From the NCBI RefSeq assembly GCF_003550065.1, contig NZ_QXDC01000002.1, forward strand, positions 62,001 through 126,000: DNA of 64,000 bases, written 5' to 3'. The position numbers and the translations under genes are program-made. The stretch is from Hephaestia caeni (lineage in GTDB: Bacteria > Pseudomonadota > Alphaproteobacteria > Sphingomonadales > Sphingomonadaceae). This document shows positions 16,723 to 25,557 of this stretch, one piece after another (position 1 is the stretch's first letter; the number at the start of each line of letters is the position of its first letter). The notes beneath the pieces were generated by a model. It was not told where the DNA came from. It made no database searches and was given only the letters and a program-made list of their open reading frames with translations.

Positions 16723-17846
16723 CCGACCTCACGACCCCGATCACTCTCGAACGCCCGACGTTACTCCATTTCGGCACCGGCAGCACCGCCGAGATCGGGC
16801 GCTACGCCGCCGCCGAGCAGGCGAGGCGCACGCTCGTCATCGCCGATCCTTTCAATGCGACCCGCGTCGAGGTGCTGGGTCTGGCGGGTGATGTCACGGT
16901 GTTCGACGCCATTACCCGTGAGCCGGACGATGCGACCCTCGCCGCGGCGCGGGCAATGGCGATGGAGGCCGAGCCCGAACTCATCGTGGGCTTTGGTGGG
17001 GGCAGCGCGATGGACCTCGCCAAGGTCGTCGCGGTGCTCCACGGCACCGCGCTGAGCCTTATGGATATCGCGGGGCCGGATCGCGCGCCATCGCGCCGCG
17101 TCCGCCTCGCACAGGTCGCGACCACTGCGGGGACCGGTAGCGAAGCCGGCACGCGCGCACTGATAACCAACAGCGCGACACACGCAAAAATCGCGGTGGA
17201 AAGTCGCCACCTTCTCGCCGATGTCGCGGTGCTCGATCCGTTGATGACGGCCTCCCTGCCTCCCGCGGTCACCGCCGAAACCGGTGTCGATGCGCTGGCG
17301 CATTGCGTCGAGGCTTTCACCAACGTGAAGGCGCATCCCCTGATCGACCATTATGCACGCGAAGGCATTCGCCTCGTCGGGCGCTATCTTTCCCGCGCCG
17401 TGGCGCATGGCGACGACCTCGAGGCGCGCGCCGGAATGGCACTCGCATCGCTCTATGGGGGGTATTGCCTCGGGCCGGTCAACACCGCCGGCGGGCATGC
17501 GGTGGCGTATCCGCTGAGCACGCAACATGGGATCGGGCACGGTGCGGCGAATGCGATCGTTTTTCCGCACATGCTGGCATTCAACGTGCGGGACCGGGCG
17601 GCGCGAACGCACGAAATCTGCCGCGCGCTCGGTTGGGGCACGGTCGGCGACAACACGGTGTTCGAGGCCGCTTACCGGTTCTGCGCCGATCTCGGGATCG
17701 AGATGCGACTGTCGCGCCGTGGCATTGGCGCCGACGCGGTGCCCAAAATGGCCGAAGAAGCGTTCGGGATCAGGCGCCTGCTCGACAACAATCCGCGCGT
17801 GCTGACCCGCGATGACATCGAGCGGCTCTACCAGGCCGCGTTGTAG
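16719..17846 (+). CDS. Iron-containing alcohol dehydrogenase
   Basis: A 375-aa group III (Fe-dependent) alcohol dehydrogenase. The GTG start overlaps the upstream stop (GTGA), so it is translationally coupled to the SUMF1/sialidase-like gene. The NAD-binding loop GGGSAMDLAK (94-103) and the iron ligands D191, H195, H260 and H274 (ALAHCVEAF, GGHAVAYP, GIGHGAAN) are present. Family members reduce or oxidise lactaldehyde, glycolaldehyde, 4-hydroxybutyrate semialdehyde or maleylacetate. Here a role in handling the aldehyde released by the local aldolases is likely, but the substrate is inferred only from context. Confidence 0.88.
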   Translation: MTDLTTPITLERPTLLHFGTGSTAEIGRYAAAEQARRTLVIADPFNATRVEVLGLAGDVTVFDAITREPDDATLAAARAMAMEAEPELIVGFGGGSAMDLAKVVAVLHGTALSLMDIAGPDRAPSRRVRLAQVATTAGTGSEAGTRALITNSATHAKIAVESRHLLADVAVLDPLMTASLPPAVTAETGVDALAHCVEAFTNVKAHPLIDHYAREGIRLVGRYLSRAVAHGDDLEARAGMALASLYGGYCLGPVNTAGGHAVAYPLSTQHGIGHGAANAIVFPHMLAFNVRDRAARTHEICRALGWGTVGDNTVFEAAYRFCADLGIEMRLSRRGIGADAVPKMAEEAFGIRRLLDNNPRVLTRDDIERLYQAAL

Positions 17847-17858
17847 CGCCCTTGCGGG

Positions 17859-18614
17859 TTACATGCTGAGGTCGAGCAGACCCCCGCCGAACAGACGGTC
17901 GCGTGAGTTGCGGATATGCAGCCGCATCCGCTCGGTGGCGGCCGCTGAATCCTGCCGGCGGATCGCATCGAGGATCGCGATATGCTCCTCGGTGCTCTGC
18001 TCGAGCCGCCCGGTAGGGCTCATGAGCGCGAGCCCATGCAGCCGCATGCCGGCGGCGATCTGTTCGCGAAGCGCCATCATCACCGTCGGGAAATACTGAT
18101 TGTTCGATGCTCGCGCGATCGTGAGATGAAACTCGAAATCGAGTTCCTCCGAATGGGTGTTGCTCGCCGTCGCGCGCTGGAATCGCCTGACGATCGCCTC
18201 GAGCTGATCAAGGATCGCCTGGTTGCGGCGGTTTGCGGCGAGTGCGACGGCGATCGTCTCGATCGTCTCCCGGAATTCGTAGCAGCGTTGGACGTCGGCG
18301 ATCGTTTCGGCAGGACGAAAGGCAAGGCTGGTTTTCTCCGCCGGCGTGCCGACGACGAAGCTTCCGGCGCCCTGGCGCGAATAGATGACGCCCGCGGTGC
18401 GCAACCGGCGCAATGCGTCGCGCACCACCGGCCGCGAGACATCGAAAGTCCTGGCGAGTTCATGTTCGCTCGGCAGCTTGCCTGACGGTCCGTAATGATT
18501 CTCGGCGATCAGCCCCGCCAATTGATCGTATACGCGCTCGGCGAGGGTAACGGGGCGCGGCGGTGTGAACTCGTCCGCAGGGGAGGGACGAGCGACGGTA
18601 TCGATGTTCGCCAT
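17859..18614 (-). CDS. GntR-family (FadR subfamily) transcriptional regulator
   Basis: A 251-aa regulator. The winged helix-turn-helix (YDQLAGLIAENHYGPSGKLP, HELARTFDVSRPVVRDALRR) is followed by an FCD ligand domain (EFHLTIARASNN, MLEDLDA-like helices through the C terminus). Proteins of this subfamily bind carboxylated sugars such as uronates, gluconate or tartrate, and release DNA on binding. It converges on the iron ADH with 12 bp between. The start at 18614 (MANIDTV) is chosen because the upstream in-frame ATG at 18728 would run into the OsmC gene. A CTTGGCCAAG palindrome sits 9-18 bp before the start and may be its autoregulatory site. Confidence 0.88.
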   Translation of the reverse strand: MANIDTVARPSPADEFTPPRPVTLAERVYDQLAGLIAENHYGPSGKLPSEHELARTFDVSRPVVRDALRRLRTAGVIYSRQGAGSFVVGTPAEKTSLAFRPAETIADVQRCYEFRETIETIAVALAANRRNQAILDQLEAIVRRFQRATASNTHSEELDFEFHLTIARASNNQYFPTVMMALREQIAAGMRLHGLALMSPTGRLEQSTEEHIAILDAIRRQDSAAATERMRLHIRNSRDRLFGGGLLDLSM

Positions 18615-18622
18615 ATTGACAG

Positions 18623-18632
18623 CTTGGCCAAG
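18623..18632. promoter_or_regulatory. Perfect 10-bp palindrome upstream of the GntR gene
   Basis: CTTGGCCAAG lies in the 32-bp gap between the OsmC stop and the GntR start on the minus strand. Flanking TTGACA (18616-18621) and TGTCAA (18645-18650) are inverted copies of each other. A GntR operator covering the translation start region is plausible. Confidence 0.3.
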
Positions 18633-18646
18633 TTGCCCCCGACTTG

Positions 18647-19090
18647 TCAACTGGTGCCTCGGTTGTTCGCTTGCCCGTGATCCGTTTCGATCCTGATCGT
18701 CCCGGTCAAGGTTTTGTGAATCGGGCATTTCCCGGCGACGTCGAAGAGTTTCTGGCGTTGCGCTTCGGATAGATCAGGGGCGACGATCGAGATCGTCTTG
18801 TGAAACTCGTCGATCATCTGGTTCGAGCCGGCCTCCAGCTTTTTGCCGTGACGCACCTGGACGTCGACATGCTCAACGGGCCAGCCTTCGCGCATCGCAT
18901 ACCAGCGAATGGTGATGGCGGTACATTCGCCCAGCGCCGCGGTGAGGAGATCGTAAGGCGTCGGCCCGAGATTCTTTCCGCCCTGTGCCACGGGCTCGTC
19001 CCCGAAGACATGATGGCCCGATACCTCGATGGCGACGGCGAGCGGGCTGCCCTGCGCATCGGAAATGTTTGCCACGGTTTTTTGCACCAT
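18647..19090 (-). CDS. OsmC-family peroxiredoxin-like protein
   Basis: About 147 aa with both redox cysteines of the OsmC/Ohr fold (ALGECTAITIRW and AGKCPIHKTLTG). Such proteins reduce organic hydroperoxides using thiols. The start at 19090 (MVQKTVANISD) leaves a four-base gap to the upstream FMN reductase gene; the longer frame to 19135 would overlap it. It is the last gene of a three-gene minus-strand operon (GNAT-like, FMN reductase, OsmC), which suggests an oxidative or electrophile stress module. Confidence 0.88.
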   Translation of the reverse strand: MVQKTVANISDAQGSPLAVAIEVSGHHVFGDEPVAQGGKNLGPTPYDLLTAALGECTAITIRWYAMREGWPVEHVDVQVRHGKKLEAGSNQMIDEFHKTISIVAPDLSEAQRQKLFDVAGKCPIHKTLTGTIRIETDHGQANNRGTS

Positions 19091-19094
19091 CGGT

Positions 19095-19655
19095 TCAATC
19101 GTCCTTTTGTCGGAGGAAGGCGGCGTAGCCGGCAAGAAACACCTGGAGCTGGTCGCGGACGGCGGGGTCGCTGATCGCGCCCGTCGTATCGAACACCCCG
19201 GAGGCGCGCGGGACGAGCATGCGGCCGCCGGTCCACAGGGTCGCGCCCAATGTGCGCAGCACCGGCAACCAGTGATTTTGCGCGAGCACGGTGCCGAACC
19301 CGCCCGGCGATGCGCCCAGGATCGCGATGTGGCGCCCGCCGAACACCCGCGCGATATCGCCCGGCGGGCGCGACGCCCAATCGATCGCGTTCTTGAACAC
19401 GCCGGGTATCCCGTTGTTATATTCGGGCGTCGCGAAAATCACGCCGTCGGCCGAGGCGATCGCGTCTTTGAGATCGACCACCGCCTCGGGCGGGCCATGC
19501 GCCGCCTCCGCGTCGGCGTCGTAAAGCGGGATGCCATGCAGCGTGCGGATATCGAGCGACACGCCCTGCGGCAGCAACTCGGCGGCGTTGCGCAACAGAG
19601 CGGTGTTGAACGAGCCCGCGCGCAGGCTGCCCGAAATGCCGAGCAGGCGGATCAC
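19095..19655 (-). CDS. NADPH-dependent FMN reductase (SsuE/ChrR-type flavoprotein)
   Basis: A 186-aa flavodoxin-like reductase with the FMN phosphate loop GISGSLRAGSFN and the ATPEYNNGIPGVFKNAIDW motif typical of NAD(P)H:FMN/quinone/chromate reductases. The GTG start at 19655 overlaps the stop of the upstream gene (GTGA), showing coupling. It acts in the cytoplasm, reducing quinones or flavins with NADPH. Confidence 0.9.
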   Translation of the reverse strand: MIRLLGISGSLRAGSFNTALLRNAAELLPQGVSLDIRTLHGIPLYDADAEAAHGPPEAVVDLKDAIASADGVIFATPEYNNGIPGVFKNAIDWASRPPGDIARVFGGRHIAILGASPGGFGTVLAQNHWLPVLRTLGATLWTGGRMLVPRASGVFDTTGAISDPAVRDQLQVFLAGYAAFLRQKDD

Positions 19656-19990
19656 GCCCGCGGCCTGACGGGGATGCTCGGCTTCTCGCCGGGGCCGACG
19701 GTCATCACGTCCTGCCAGTCCGGATGTTTTTCGTATCGCGCGCGGACATAGGGGCACAGCGGGATGATGCGGAAGCCGCCGTGCCGCGCATCGGCGATGA
19801 GAAAGTCGACCAGCGCCGCCGCCGCGCCCGTACCTCTCATACTCTCCGGGGCGCCGGTGTGATCCGCGCTGACGAGGCCGGGGCCGCGATGGGTGAAGGT
19901 CAGTTCGGCCTCATCGTCTATCCCGGCGATCCGCGCCACGTAGCGGCCGTGGCGGCCATCGTCTTCCCGGGTGATCGTTACATCGGCCAT
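19652..19990 (-). CDS. GNAT-like N-acetyltransferase (YjdJ-type)
   Basis: A 112-aa protein of the short GNAT subfamily with a degenerate acetyl-CoA loop (MRGTGAAAALVDFLIADARH) and the conserved ending IIPLCPYVRARYEKHPDW. The start at 19990 (MADVTITRE) is preceded by AGGAAAGG. It is the first gene of the operon with the FMN reductase and OsmC. Acceptor substrate unknown. Confidence 0.82.
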   Translation of the reverse strand: MADVTITREDDGRHGRYVARIAGIDDEAELTFTHRGPGLVSADHTGAPESMRGTGAAAALVDFLIADARHGGFRIIPLCPYVRARYEKHPDWQDVMTVGPGEKPSIPVRPRA

Positions 19991-20036
19991 CGCTGCACCT
20001 TTCCTGATCTGGTTATCGGCGTTTTCCGACATTCCC

Positions 20037-20053
20037 GAATATCTACGATATTC
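20037..20053. promoter_or_regulatory. Perfect 17-bp palindrome upstream of the GNAT/FMN reductase/OsmC operon
   Basis: GAATATC-TAC-GATATTC has seven-bp perfect arms and lies 47 bp upstream of the operon's first start codon on the minus strand, where an operator would be expected. No regulator gene is adjacent. A redox or electrophile-sensing repressor is a reasonable guess. Confidence 0.45.
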
Positions 20054-20095
20054 TGCAGCGGCACGCCGCCACTATCGGCGGGGAGCCGCCCGCGC

Positions 20096-20974
20096 CTATT
20101 TTACTGCCTCTGGAAACGGGATGAATTCGGCATGGTCGGCATCGGGCAGTTTCATGCGTCCGGCCTTCCAGTCCTCTCTTGCCTGTTCGAGACGTTCCTT
20201 GCTGGAGGAGACGAAATTCCACAGCAGGAAGCGCTCGCCGATCGGTTCGCCGCCCAGCACCATCACCGTGGAGGGCCGGTTCGCGACGACATCGGCGCTG
20301 TCGCGGCCGTTCAGCACCGCCATCTGGCCTGCGCCCAACACCGTGCCGCCAATGTCGATCTCGCCGGCCGCGCAATAGACCGCGCGTTCGGGATAGGCAG
20401 TGGTGACGCTGCGGCGCGCGCCGGGCTGCATCTCCCAATGTTGGTAGAATAGCGGCGAATGAACCTTCACCGTCGATGAAAGGCCGTCGGCCGCGCCCGC
20501 GATCAAACGGCCCTTGATGCCCTGTTCGTGCCATTCGGGCAGATCGGCCCCTTCGTGGTGGTGGAAGCTGGGATCGCTTTCCTCGGCGTCGGTGGGCAGC
20601 GCCACCCAGGCCTGTATGCCGTGCATGTTCGCCCCGTGAACACGCGCATATTCAAGCCGTTCGCTATGCGTGATACCGCTGCCCGCGACCATCCAGTTGA
20701 CCTCGCCGGGGCGGATTTCCTGTTCGAAGCCGAGGCTGTCGCGATGGGTGATCCGGCCCGAATAAAGGTAGGTCACGGTCGAAAGACCGATATGCGGGTG
20801 GGGGCGCACATCGAGGGCGCGCGGGATGCCCGGCGCCAGTTCCAGCGGCCCCAGGTGATCGAAGAAGATGAACGGCCCGACCATCCGGCGCGCGTGGAAG
20901 GGCAGCACCCGCCCGACGACGAAGCCGCCGCCCAGATCACGTTCGCGCTTGTCGATGGTGCGTTCGATAGTCAT
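20096..20974 (-). CDS. Pirin family protein (bicupin, possible quercetinase)
   Basis: A 292-aa two-cupin protein. The N-terminal cupin has the pirin signature RPHPHIGLSTVTYLYSG with metal-binding histidines (HPHIG, and H in ITHSERL). The C-terminal cupin follows (HSPLFYQHWEMQPG). Bacterial pirins are Fe-dependent quercetin dioxygenases or redox regulators. The start at 20974 gives MTIERTIDKRERDLGGGF, a canonical pirin N terminus. It diverges from the universal stress protein gene. Confidence 0.92.
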   Translation of the reverse strand: MTIERTIDKRERDLGGGFVVGRVLPFHARRMVGPFIFFDHLGPLELAPGIPRALDVRPHPHIGLSTVTYLYSGRITHRDSLGFEQEIRPGEVNWMVAGSGITHSERLEYARVHGANMHGIQAWVALPTDAEESDPSFHHHEGADLPEWHEQGIKGRLIAGAADGLSSTVKVHSPLFYQHWEMQPGARRSVTTAYPERAVYCAAGEIDIGGTVLGAGQMAVLNGRDSADVVANRPSTVMVLGGEPIGERFLLWNFVSSSKERLEQAREDWKAGRMKLPDADHAEFIPFPEAVK

Positions 20975-21089
20975 GTTCCCGGCGGCTCCCTTGCTTTCTG
21001 AAATCGACGATCCGACGATCGGTATCGTAACGGCGTGCGGGCCGTTTGAGGGGATATTATTCGGCCCGGCCGCTTTGTGGAAAGGGGCC

Positions 21090-21118
21090 GGTCGCACGCG
21101 AACTGTTCGCGTGCGACC
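21090..21118. other. 29-bp perfect hairpin in the pirin/Usp intergenic region
   Basis: Arms GGTCGCACGCGAA and TTCGCGTGCGACC (13 bp, perfect) flank a three-base loop CTG. The 276-bp region (20975-21250) separates divergent genes and holds no other convincing feature. No T-run follows on either strand, so it is not a standard terminator between convergent genes. It could be an operator, an mRNA leader hairpin or a dispersed palindrome. Confidence 0.6.
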
Positions 21119-21250
21119 ATCAAAGCCTGGCATGGGATCGGCACCATGTCCCCGCCTGCAAAATCCCGGTTTGTTTCTGAGGGCGCGGATGGCATTGTTG
21201 CCGCAGGCATCCGAACGTTCTTGTTTCAAACCATCAGTGAGGGATTTTCT

Positions 21251-22141
21251 TTGACCGTAACGGCGATCGCGAAGCCCCGGCGGATCCTGCTCGCGACGGA
21301 TCTGACCTCGCGCTGCGATCGCGCGCTCGATCGCGCCAGCCAGCTCGCTTCCGAATGGGACGCCGAACTGGTCGCGGCGCATATCGTCGATCCGGCGCAT
21401 ACGCCCCAATTCCATGTCGATCGGTCGCGTCGCCGGTGGCGCAGAATTCACGATCCCCTCGAACGGATGCGATGGCGCATCCGGCGCGATCTCGCGGGCG
21501 ACATGGCAAATATGCGCTTCATCCTCGAGGAGGGCGAACCGGCCGAGAAGCTCGTGGAAATCGCCGCACGCGAGGAATGCGACCTGATCGTCACCGGCGC
21601 GGCGCGGCAGGAATCGATCGAGCGGATGCTATGGGGCAGCACCATCATCCGCCTCGTCCGGGGCTCGCCGTCACCGGTGCTGATGGTGCAGGATCGCGGC
21701 GCGCGGCCCTATCGCCGCATCACCGTCGCGACCGATTTTTCGGAAGCCTCGTTCCAGGCCTTGCTCAGGACCGCCGCCATCTTCCCCGAAAGCAGCCTGA
21801 CCTTGTTCCACGCCTATGACATCCCGTTCGCCGGTTTCGTCACCGATCGCGATTTCAGCAGAGAATTGCAGGCGATGGAGAGCGACGTCGCCGCGCGGGT
21901 TCTGGGTGACGAGCGTATCGATCCGGCGCTCAGAGCGCGGATCAACGTCGAGATCGAGCACGGCTCACCCGAAGCGCTGCTCGATGATTTCGTCGAGGAC
22001 CAGCATATGGACCTGACGGTGATCGGCAGCCACGGCCGCGGCGCGGTATTCGACGCGCTGATCGGCAGCACCGCAAAACGCCTGGTTGAATCGCTGGAAG
22101 GCGATCTGCTGATCGTACGCCACAGGGAAGAGGAAAGCTGA
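21251..22141 (+). CDS. Tandem universal stress protein (UspA family)
   Basis: A 296-aa protein with two Usp domains in series (about residues 8-150 and 155-292). Domain 1 starts RRILLATDLTSRCDRALDRA. Domain 2 has ITVATDFSEASFQALLR and the ATP-binding motif GSHGRG-N7-GSTAKRLVE. A TTG start at 21251 with GAGGG about seven bases upstream gives a clean N terminus (MTVTAIAKPRRILL); an ATG-initiated longer frame from 21077 would run through the hairpin region and is less likely. It precedes the Mrp operon by 159 bp and fits a stress setting. Confidence 0.85.
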   Translation: MTVTAIAKPRRILLATDLTSRCDRALDRASQLASEWDAELVAAHIVDPAHTPQFHVDRSRRRWRRIHDPLERMRWRIRRDLAGDMANMRFILEEGEPAEKLVEIAAREECDLIVTGAARQESIERMLWGSTIIRLVRGSPSPVLMVQDRGARPYRRITVATDFSEASFQALLRTAAIFPESSLTLFHAYDIPFAGFVTDRDFSRELQAMESDVAARVLGDERIDPALRARINVEIEHGSPEALLDDFVEDQHMDLTVIGSHGRGAVFDALIGSTAKRLVESLEGDLLIVRHREEES

Positions 22142-22300
22142 GGCTGCCCGAAGGGTCGGCCGACGCGGCGCGCGATCCGGCCGCCGGTCTTCATGCAGGT
22201 GATTATCGATATTCGGTGCTTGCCCGGCCGGGCCGATTTCTATCATAGAAGACCGACCTTCTTGGCAAAGCACCTGGAGTAAGGAGCCACGCACCCGCCC

Positions 22301-25216
22301 ATGACGGACGCGCGATTGCTGCTGATCATTCTCGCGCTCCCTTTTCTGGGTAGTCTGGGCGCGGCGTTTCTGCCCACGCGAGGGCGAAACAGGGCAGCAT
22401 TGCTGGCCGGCGCCGTCGCGCTGGTGGGGCTCGTTCTCGCGGCCGGCTTCTATCCGGTGCTGGCATCGGGGCGCGCCGTGCGCCTCGTCATTCCCTGGCT
22501 GTCCACGCTCGGGCTCGATCTGACGCTGCGGCTCAACGGATTTTCGTGGCTGTTCTCGATCCTCATCCTCGGGATCGGTGGGCTCGTTGTCCTTTACGCG
22601 CGCTATTACCTGTCGTCGGACGATCCCGTGTCGCGCTTCTTCGCGTTTCTGATGGCTTTCATGGGCTCGATGCTCGGCATGGTGCTGTCGGGCAACCTCA
22701 TCCAGATCGCCTTCTTCTGGGAGATGACGAGCCTCTTTTCGTTCCTGCTGATCGGCTATTGGCATCACAACCAGAGCGCGCGCGACGGCGCGCGGATGGC
22801 GCTCGTCGTGACTGCGTTCGGCGGCGTGTGCCTGCTCGTCGGCTTCGTGCTGCTCGGCCACATCGTCGGCAGCTACGACGTGGATCGGGTGCTGGACGCC
22901 GGCGACCTGATCCGCGGTCATGCCCTTTATCTGCCGGCGTTGATCCTCATCCTGATCGGCGCCTTCACCAAAAGCGCGCAATTCCCGTTTCATTTCTGGC
23001 TGCCGCACGCGATGGCGGCGCCGACGCCGGTATCGGCCTATCTCCATTCGGCGACGATGGTGAAAGCGGGCATCTATGTGCTCATCCTGCTCTGGCCGGT
23101 GCTCGCGGGCACCGAGAGCTGGTATCTGATCGTCACCACCACCGGCCTCGTCACGTTGCTGATCGGGGCATGGGCGGCGATCTTCCAGCAGGATCTGAAA
23201 GGGCTGCTCGCCTATTCGACGATCAGCCATCTCGGGCTCATCACGCTGCTGCTCGGGCTGGGCAGCCCGTTGGCGGCGGTGGCGGCGATCTTCCACACCG
23301 TCAACCACGCGACCTTCAAGGCCTCGCTGTTCATGGCCGCGGGCATCATCGACCACGAAACCGGCACGCGCGACCTGCGCAAGCTGAGCGGTCTTGCCCG
23401 GTTCATGCCGATCACGGCCACGCTGGCGATGGTGGCGGCCGCCGCGATGGCCGGCGTGCCGCTGCTCAACGGCTTTCTGTCGAAGGAGATGTTCCTCGCC
23501 GAGGCGCTGGAGACGCATAGCGGCACCGTGCTCGACAGCATATTGCCCGTTCTGGCGACGCTGGCGAGCGTGTTCAGCGTGCTCTATTCGGTACGTTTCA
23601 TCCATCAGACGTTTCTCGGCCCGCCCCCCGTGGAGCTTCCGCACGAGCCGCGTGAGGCGCCGCGCTGGATGCGCTTCCCGATCGAGATTCTCGTGCTGAT
23701 CTGCCTGCTGGTCGGCATCATTCCGGCGTTGACGATCGGCCCCTTCCTCGCGACCGCCGTGCAATCCGTGTTGGGGGGCAGGACACCGACCTACAGCCTC
23801 GCCATCTGGCACGGGTTCAGCCTGCCGCTGCTGATGAGCGTCACCGCGCTGGTCGGCGGAACGGGGCTCTATCTCCTGTTCGGCGCGCGCCTGAACGGTT
23901 TCTCGCAATCGCCGATCATCGGCCATTTCAAGGGACGGCGGACGTTCGAAATCGTGCTGGCGGCGATCATCGACGGCGCGCGCGTCGTGCATCGGATTTC
24001 GGGGACAAAGCGATTGCAGGTCCAGTTGCGCCTGCTGGTGGTCACGGCGATCATCGTCGGCGTCCTGCCTTTCCTCAACGTTGGCTATAGCCGGGGGCCG
24101 CGGCCCGATACGCTCGTCGATCCGGGGTTCGCCATCCTCTGGATGCTGGCGGGCGCAAGTGCGATCGGCGCGGCGTGGCAGGCGAAATTTCACCGTCTCG
24201 CCGCGCTGGTGCTGATCGGTGTCTGCGGTCTCGTCACCTGCCTCAGCTTCGCCTGGCTGTCGGCGCCCGATCTGGCGCTGACCCAGTTGCTGGTGGAAAT
24301 CGTGACACTCGTTCTGCTGCTGCTCGGCCTGCGCTGGCTTCCCAAGCGGCTCCCGGACAGATGGCCCGAGGCGCATATGCCGTTCACGGTCTATTTCCGG
24401 CGCGGCGGAGACCTGTTGCTCGCGCTGGCAGGCGGCGGCGGCATCGCCGCGATCGCCTATGCGATGATGACCCGCGACGCGCCGCACGGCCTGTCGCGCT
24501 ATTTCGTCGAGCACGCCTATTCGGGCGGCGGCGGCACCAATGTCGTCAACGTCATCCTGGTCGATTTCCGGGCCTTCGATACCTATGGTGAGATCACCGT
24601 GCTCGCGATCGTGGCGCTGACGGTGTTCACATTGCTCCGACGGTTCCGTCCCGCGGCCGAAAGCATCGAACTGCCCGAGCAGCAACGCCAGCAGAACGCG
24701 TTCGACGATGCCCGCGAAGACCGCGACCGCGGCGACACGGTTCGGCATTACCTCCTCGTCCCCCGCGTGCTGATGGAATGGCTGTTCCCGGTGATCCTGA
24801 CGTGCGCGCTCTATTTTCTGGTGCGCGGACACGATCTTCCGGGGGGCGGCTTCGCCGCGGGCGTGACCGCCTCGATCGCGATCATCGTGCTCTATATGGC
24901 CAGCGGGACGCGCTCGGTCGAAATGCGCCTCACCGTGCAACCGGTGCAATGGATCAGCGCCGGGCTGCTTTGTGCGACCGCCACGGGGATGGCGGCCTGG
25001 CTGTTCGGCTATCCGTTCCTATCGACGCATTTCCGCTATCTCGATCTGCCGATCATCGGCGCGATCCCGATGGCGAGCGCGTTGCTGTTCGATATCGGCG
25101 TGTTCGCGGTGGTGGTCGGGACGACCGCGCTCATCCTCGTCGCTTTGGCGCACCAGTCGATTCGATCGCCCCGCGCGGCGAAACCGTCGCAAGACGTCGG
25201 CGAGGGGGCAGACTGA
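22301..25216 (+). CDS. mrpA: Na+/H+ antiporter Mrp subunit A (fused A/B type)
   Basis: A 971-aa polytopic membrane protein homologous to NuoL in its first two thirds, including MTSLFSFLLIGYW, FTKSAQFPFHFWLPHAMAAP and HTVNHATFKASLFMAAG. The C-terminal third carries the MrpA extension plus the MnhB-like domain (MEWLFPVILTCALYFLVRGH, DLPGGGFAAG). Fusion of A and B defines group-2 Mrp complexes. It is the first gene of a six-gene operon (A, C, D, E, F, G) encoding a monovalent cation/proton antiporter for Na+ and pH homeostasis. The stop overlaps the next start (TGATG). Confidence 0.95.
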   Translation: MTDARLLLIILALPFLGSLGAAFLPTRGRNRAALLAGAVALVGLVLAAGFYPVLASGRAVRLVIPWLSTLGLDLTLRLNGFSWLFSILILGIGGLVVLYARYYLSSDDPVSRFFAFLMAFMGSMLGMVLSGNLIQIAFFWEMTSLFSFLLIGYWHHNQSARDGARMALVVTAFGGVCLLVGFVLLGHIVGSYDVDRVLDAGDLIRGHALYLPALILILIGAFTKSAQFPFHFWLPHAMAAPTPVSAYLHSATMVKAGIYVLILLWPVLAGTESWYLIVTTTGLVTLLIGAWAAIFQQDLKGLLAYSTISHLGLITLLLGLGSPLAAVAAIFHTVNHATFKASLFMAAGIIDHETGTRDLRKLSGLARFMPITATLAMVAAAAMAGVPLLNGFLSKEMFLAEALETHSGTVLDSILPVLATLASVFSVLYSVRFIHQTFLGPPPVELPHEPREAPRWMRFPIEILVLICLLVGIIPALTIGPFLATAVQSVLGGRTPTYSLAIWHGFSLPLLMSVTALVGGTGLYLLFGARLNGFSQSPIIGHFKGRRTFEIVLAAIIDGARVVHRISGTKRLQVQLRLLVVTAIIVGVLPFLNVGYSRGPRPDTLVDPGFAILWMLAGASAIGAAWQAKFHRLAALVLIGVCGLVTCLSFAWLSAPDLALTQLLVEIVTLVLLLLGLRWLPKRLPDRWPEAHMPFTVYFRRGGDLLLALAGGGGIAAIAYAMMTRDAPHGLSRYFVEHAYSGGGGTNVVNVILVDFRAFDTYGEITVLAIVALTVFTLLRRFRPAAESIELPEQQRQQNAFDDAREDRDRGDTVRHYLLVPRVLMEWLFPVILTCALYFLVRGHDLPGGGFAAGVTASIAIIVLYMASGTRSVEMRLTVQPVQWISAGLLCATATGMAAWLFGYPFLSTHFRYLDLPIIGAIPMASALLFDIGVFAVVVGTTALILVALAHQSIRSPRAAKPSQDVGEGAD

Positions 25217-25557
25217 TGGAGATCGTGCTCGCGCTCGCCATCGGCATCCTCACGGCATCGGGGCTGTGGCTGCTGTTCCGCCCGCGGACCTTCCAGGTCA
25301 TCCTGGGGCTGTCGCTGTTGTCCTATGCGGTCAATCTGTTCATCCTCGCGGCGGGGCGGCTGCGCACCGATGCGCCGCCGATCGTGGGGAAGGGCGCCGC
25401 GGACCCCGCTTTATATGCCGATCCGGTGCCGCAGGCGCTGGTCCTCACCGCGATCGTCATCTCGTTCGCGACCACCGCGCTGCTGCTCGTCGTCCTGCTC
25501 GCATCGCGCGGCCTCACCGGCACCGACCATGTCGACGGCGAGGAGAGCGATCCGTGA
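25216..25557 (+). CDS. mrpC: Na+/H+ antiporter Mrp subunit C
   Basis: A 113-aa NuoK-like protein with three transmembrane helices (MEIVLALAIGILTASGLWLL, FQVILGLSLLSYAVNLFIL, PQALVLTAIVISFATTALLL). It overlaps mrpA by one base and mrpD by four bases. It is an essential small subunit of the antiporter. Confidence 0.94.
   Translation: MEIVLALAIGILTASGLWLLFRPRTFQVILGLSLLSYAVNLFILAAGRLRTDAPPIVGKGAADPALYADPVPQALVLTAIVISFATTALLLVVLLASRGLTGTDHVDGEESDP

Noticed and set aside
22222..22233. GCCCGGCCGGGC palindrome ahead of mrpA.
   Set aside because: Short, pure G/C self-complementary sequence is expected by chance at this base composition and has no other support.
21965..24949. Very long minus-strand open frame opposite mrpA.
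   Set aside because: It is a composition shadow: rich in Arg, His, Asp and Gln with no domain, while the plus strand encodes a clear Mrp subunit with membrane helices.
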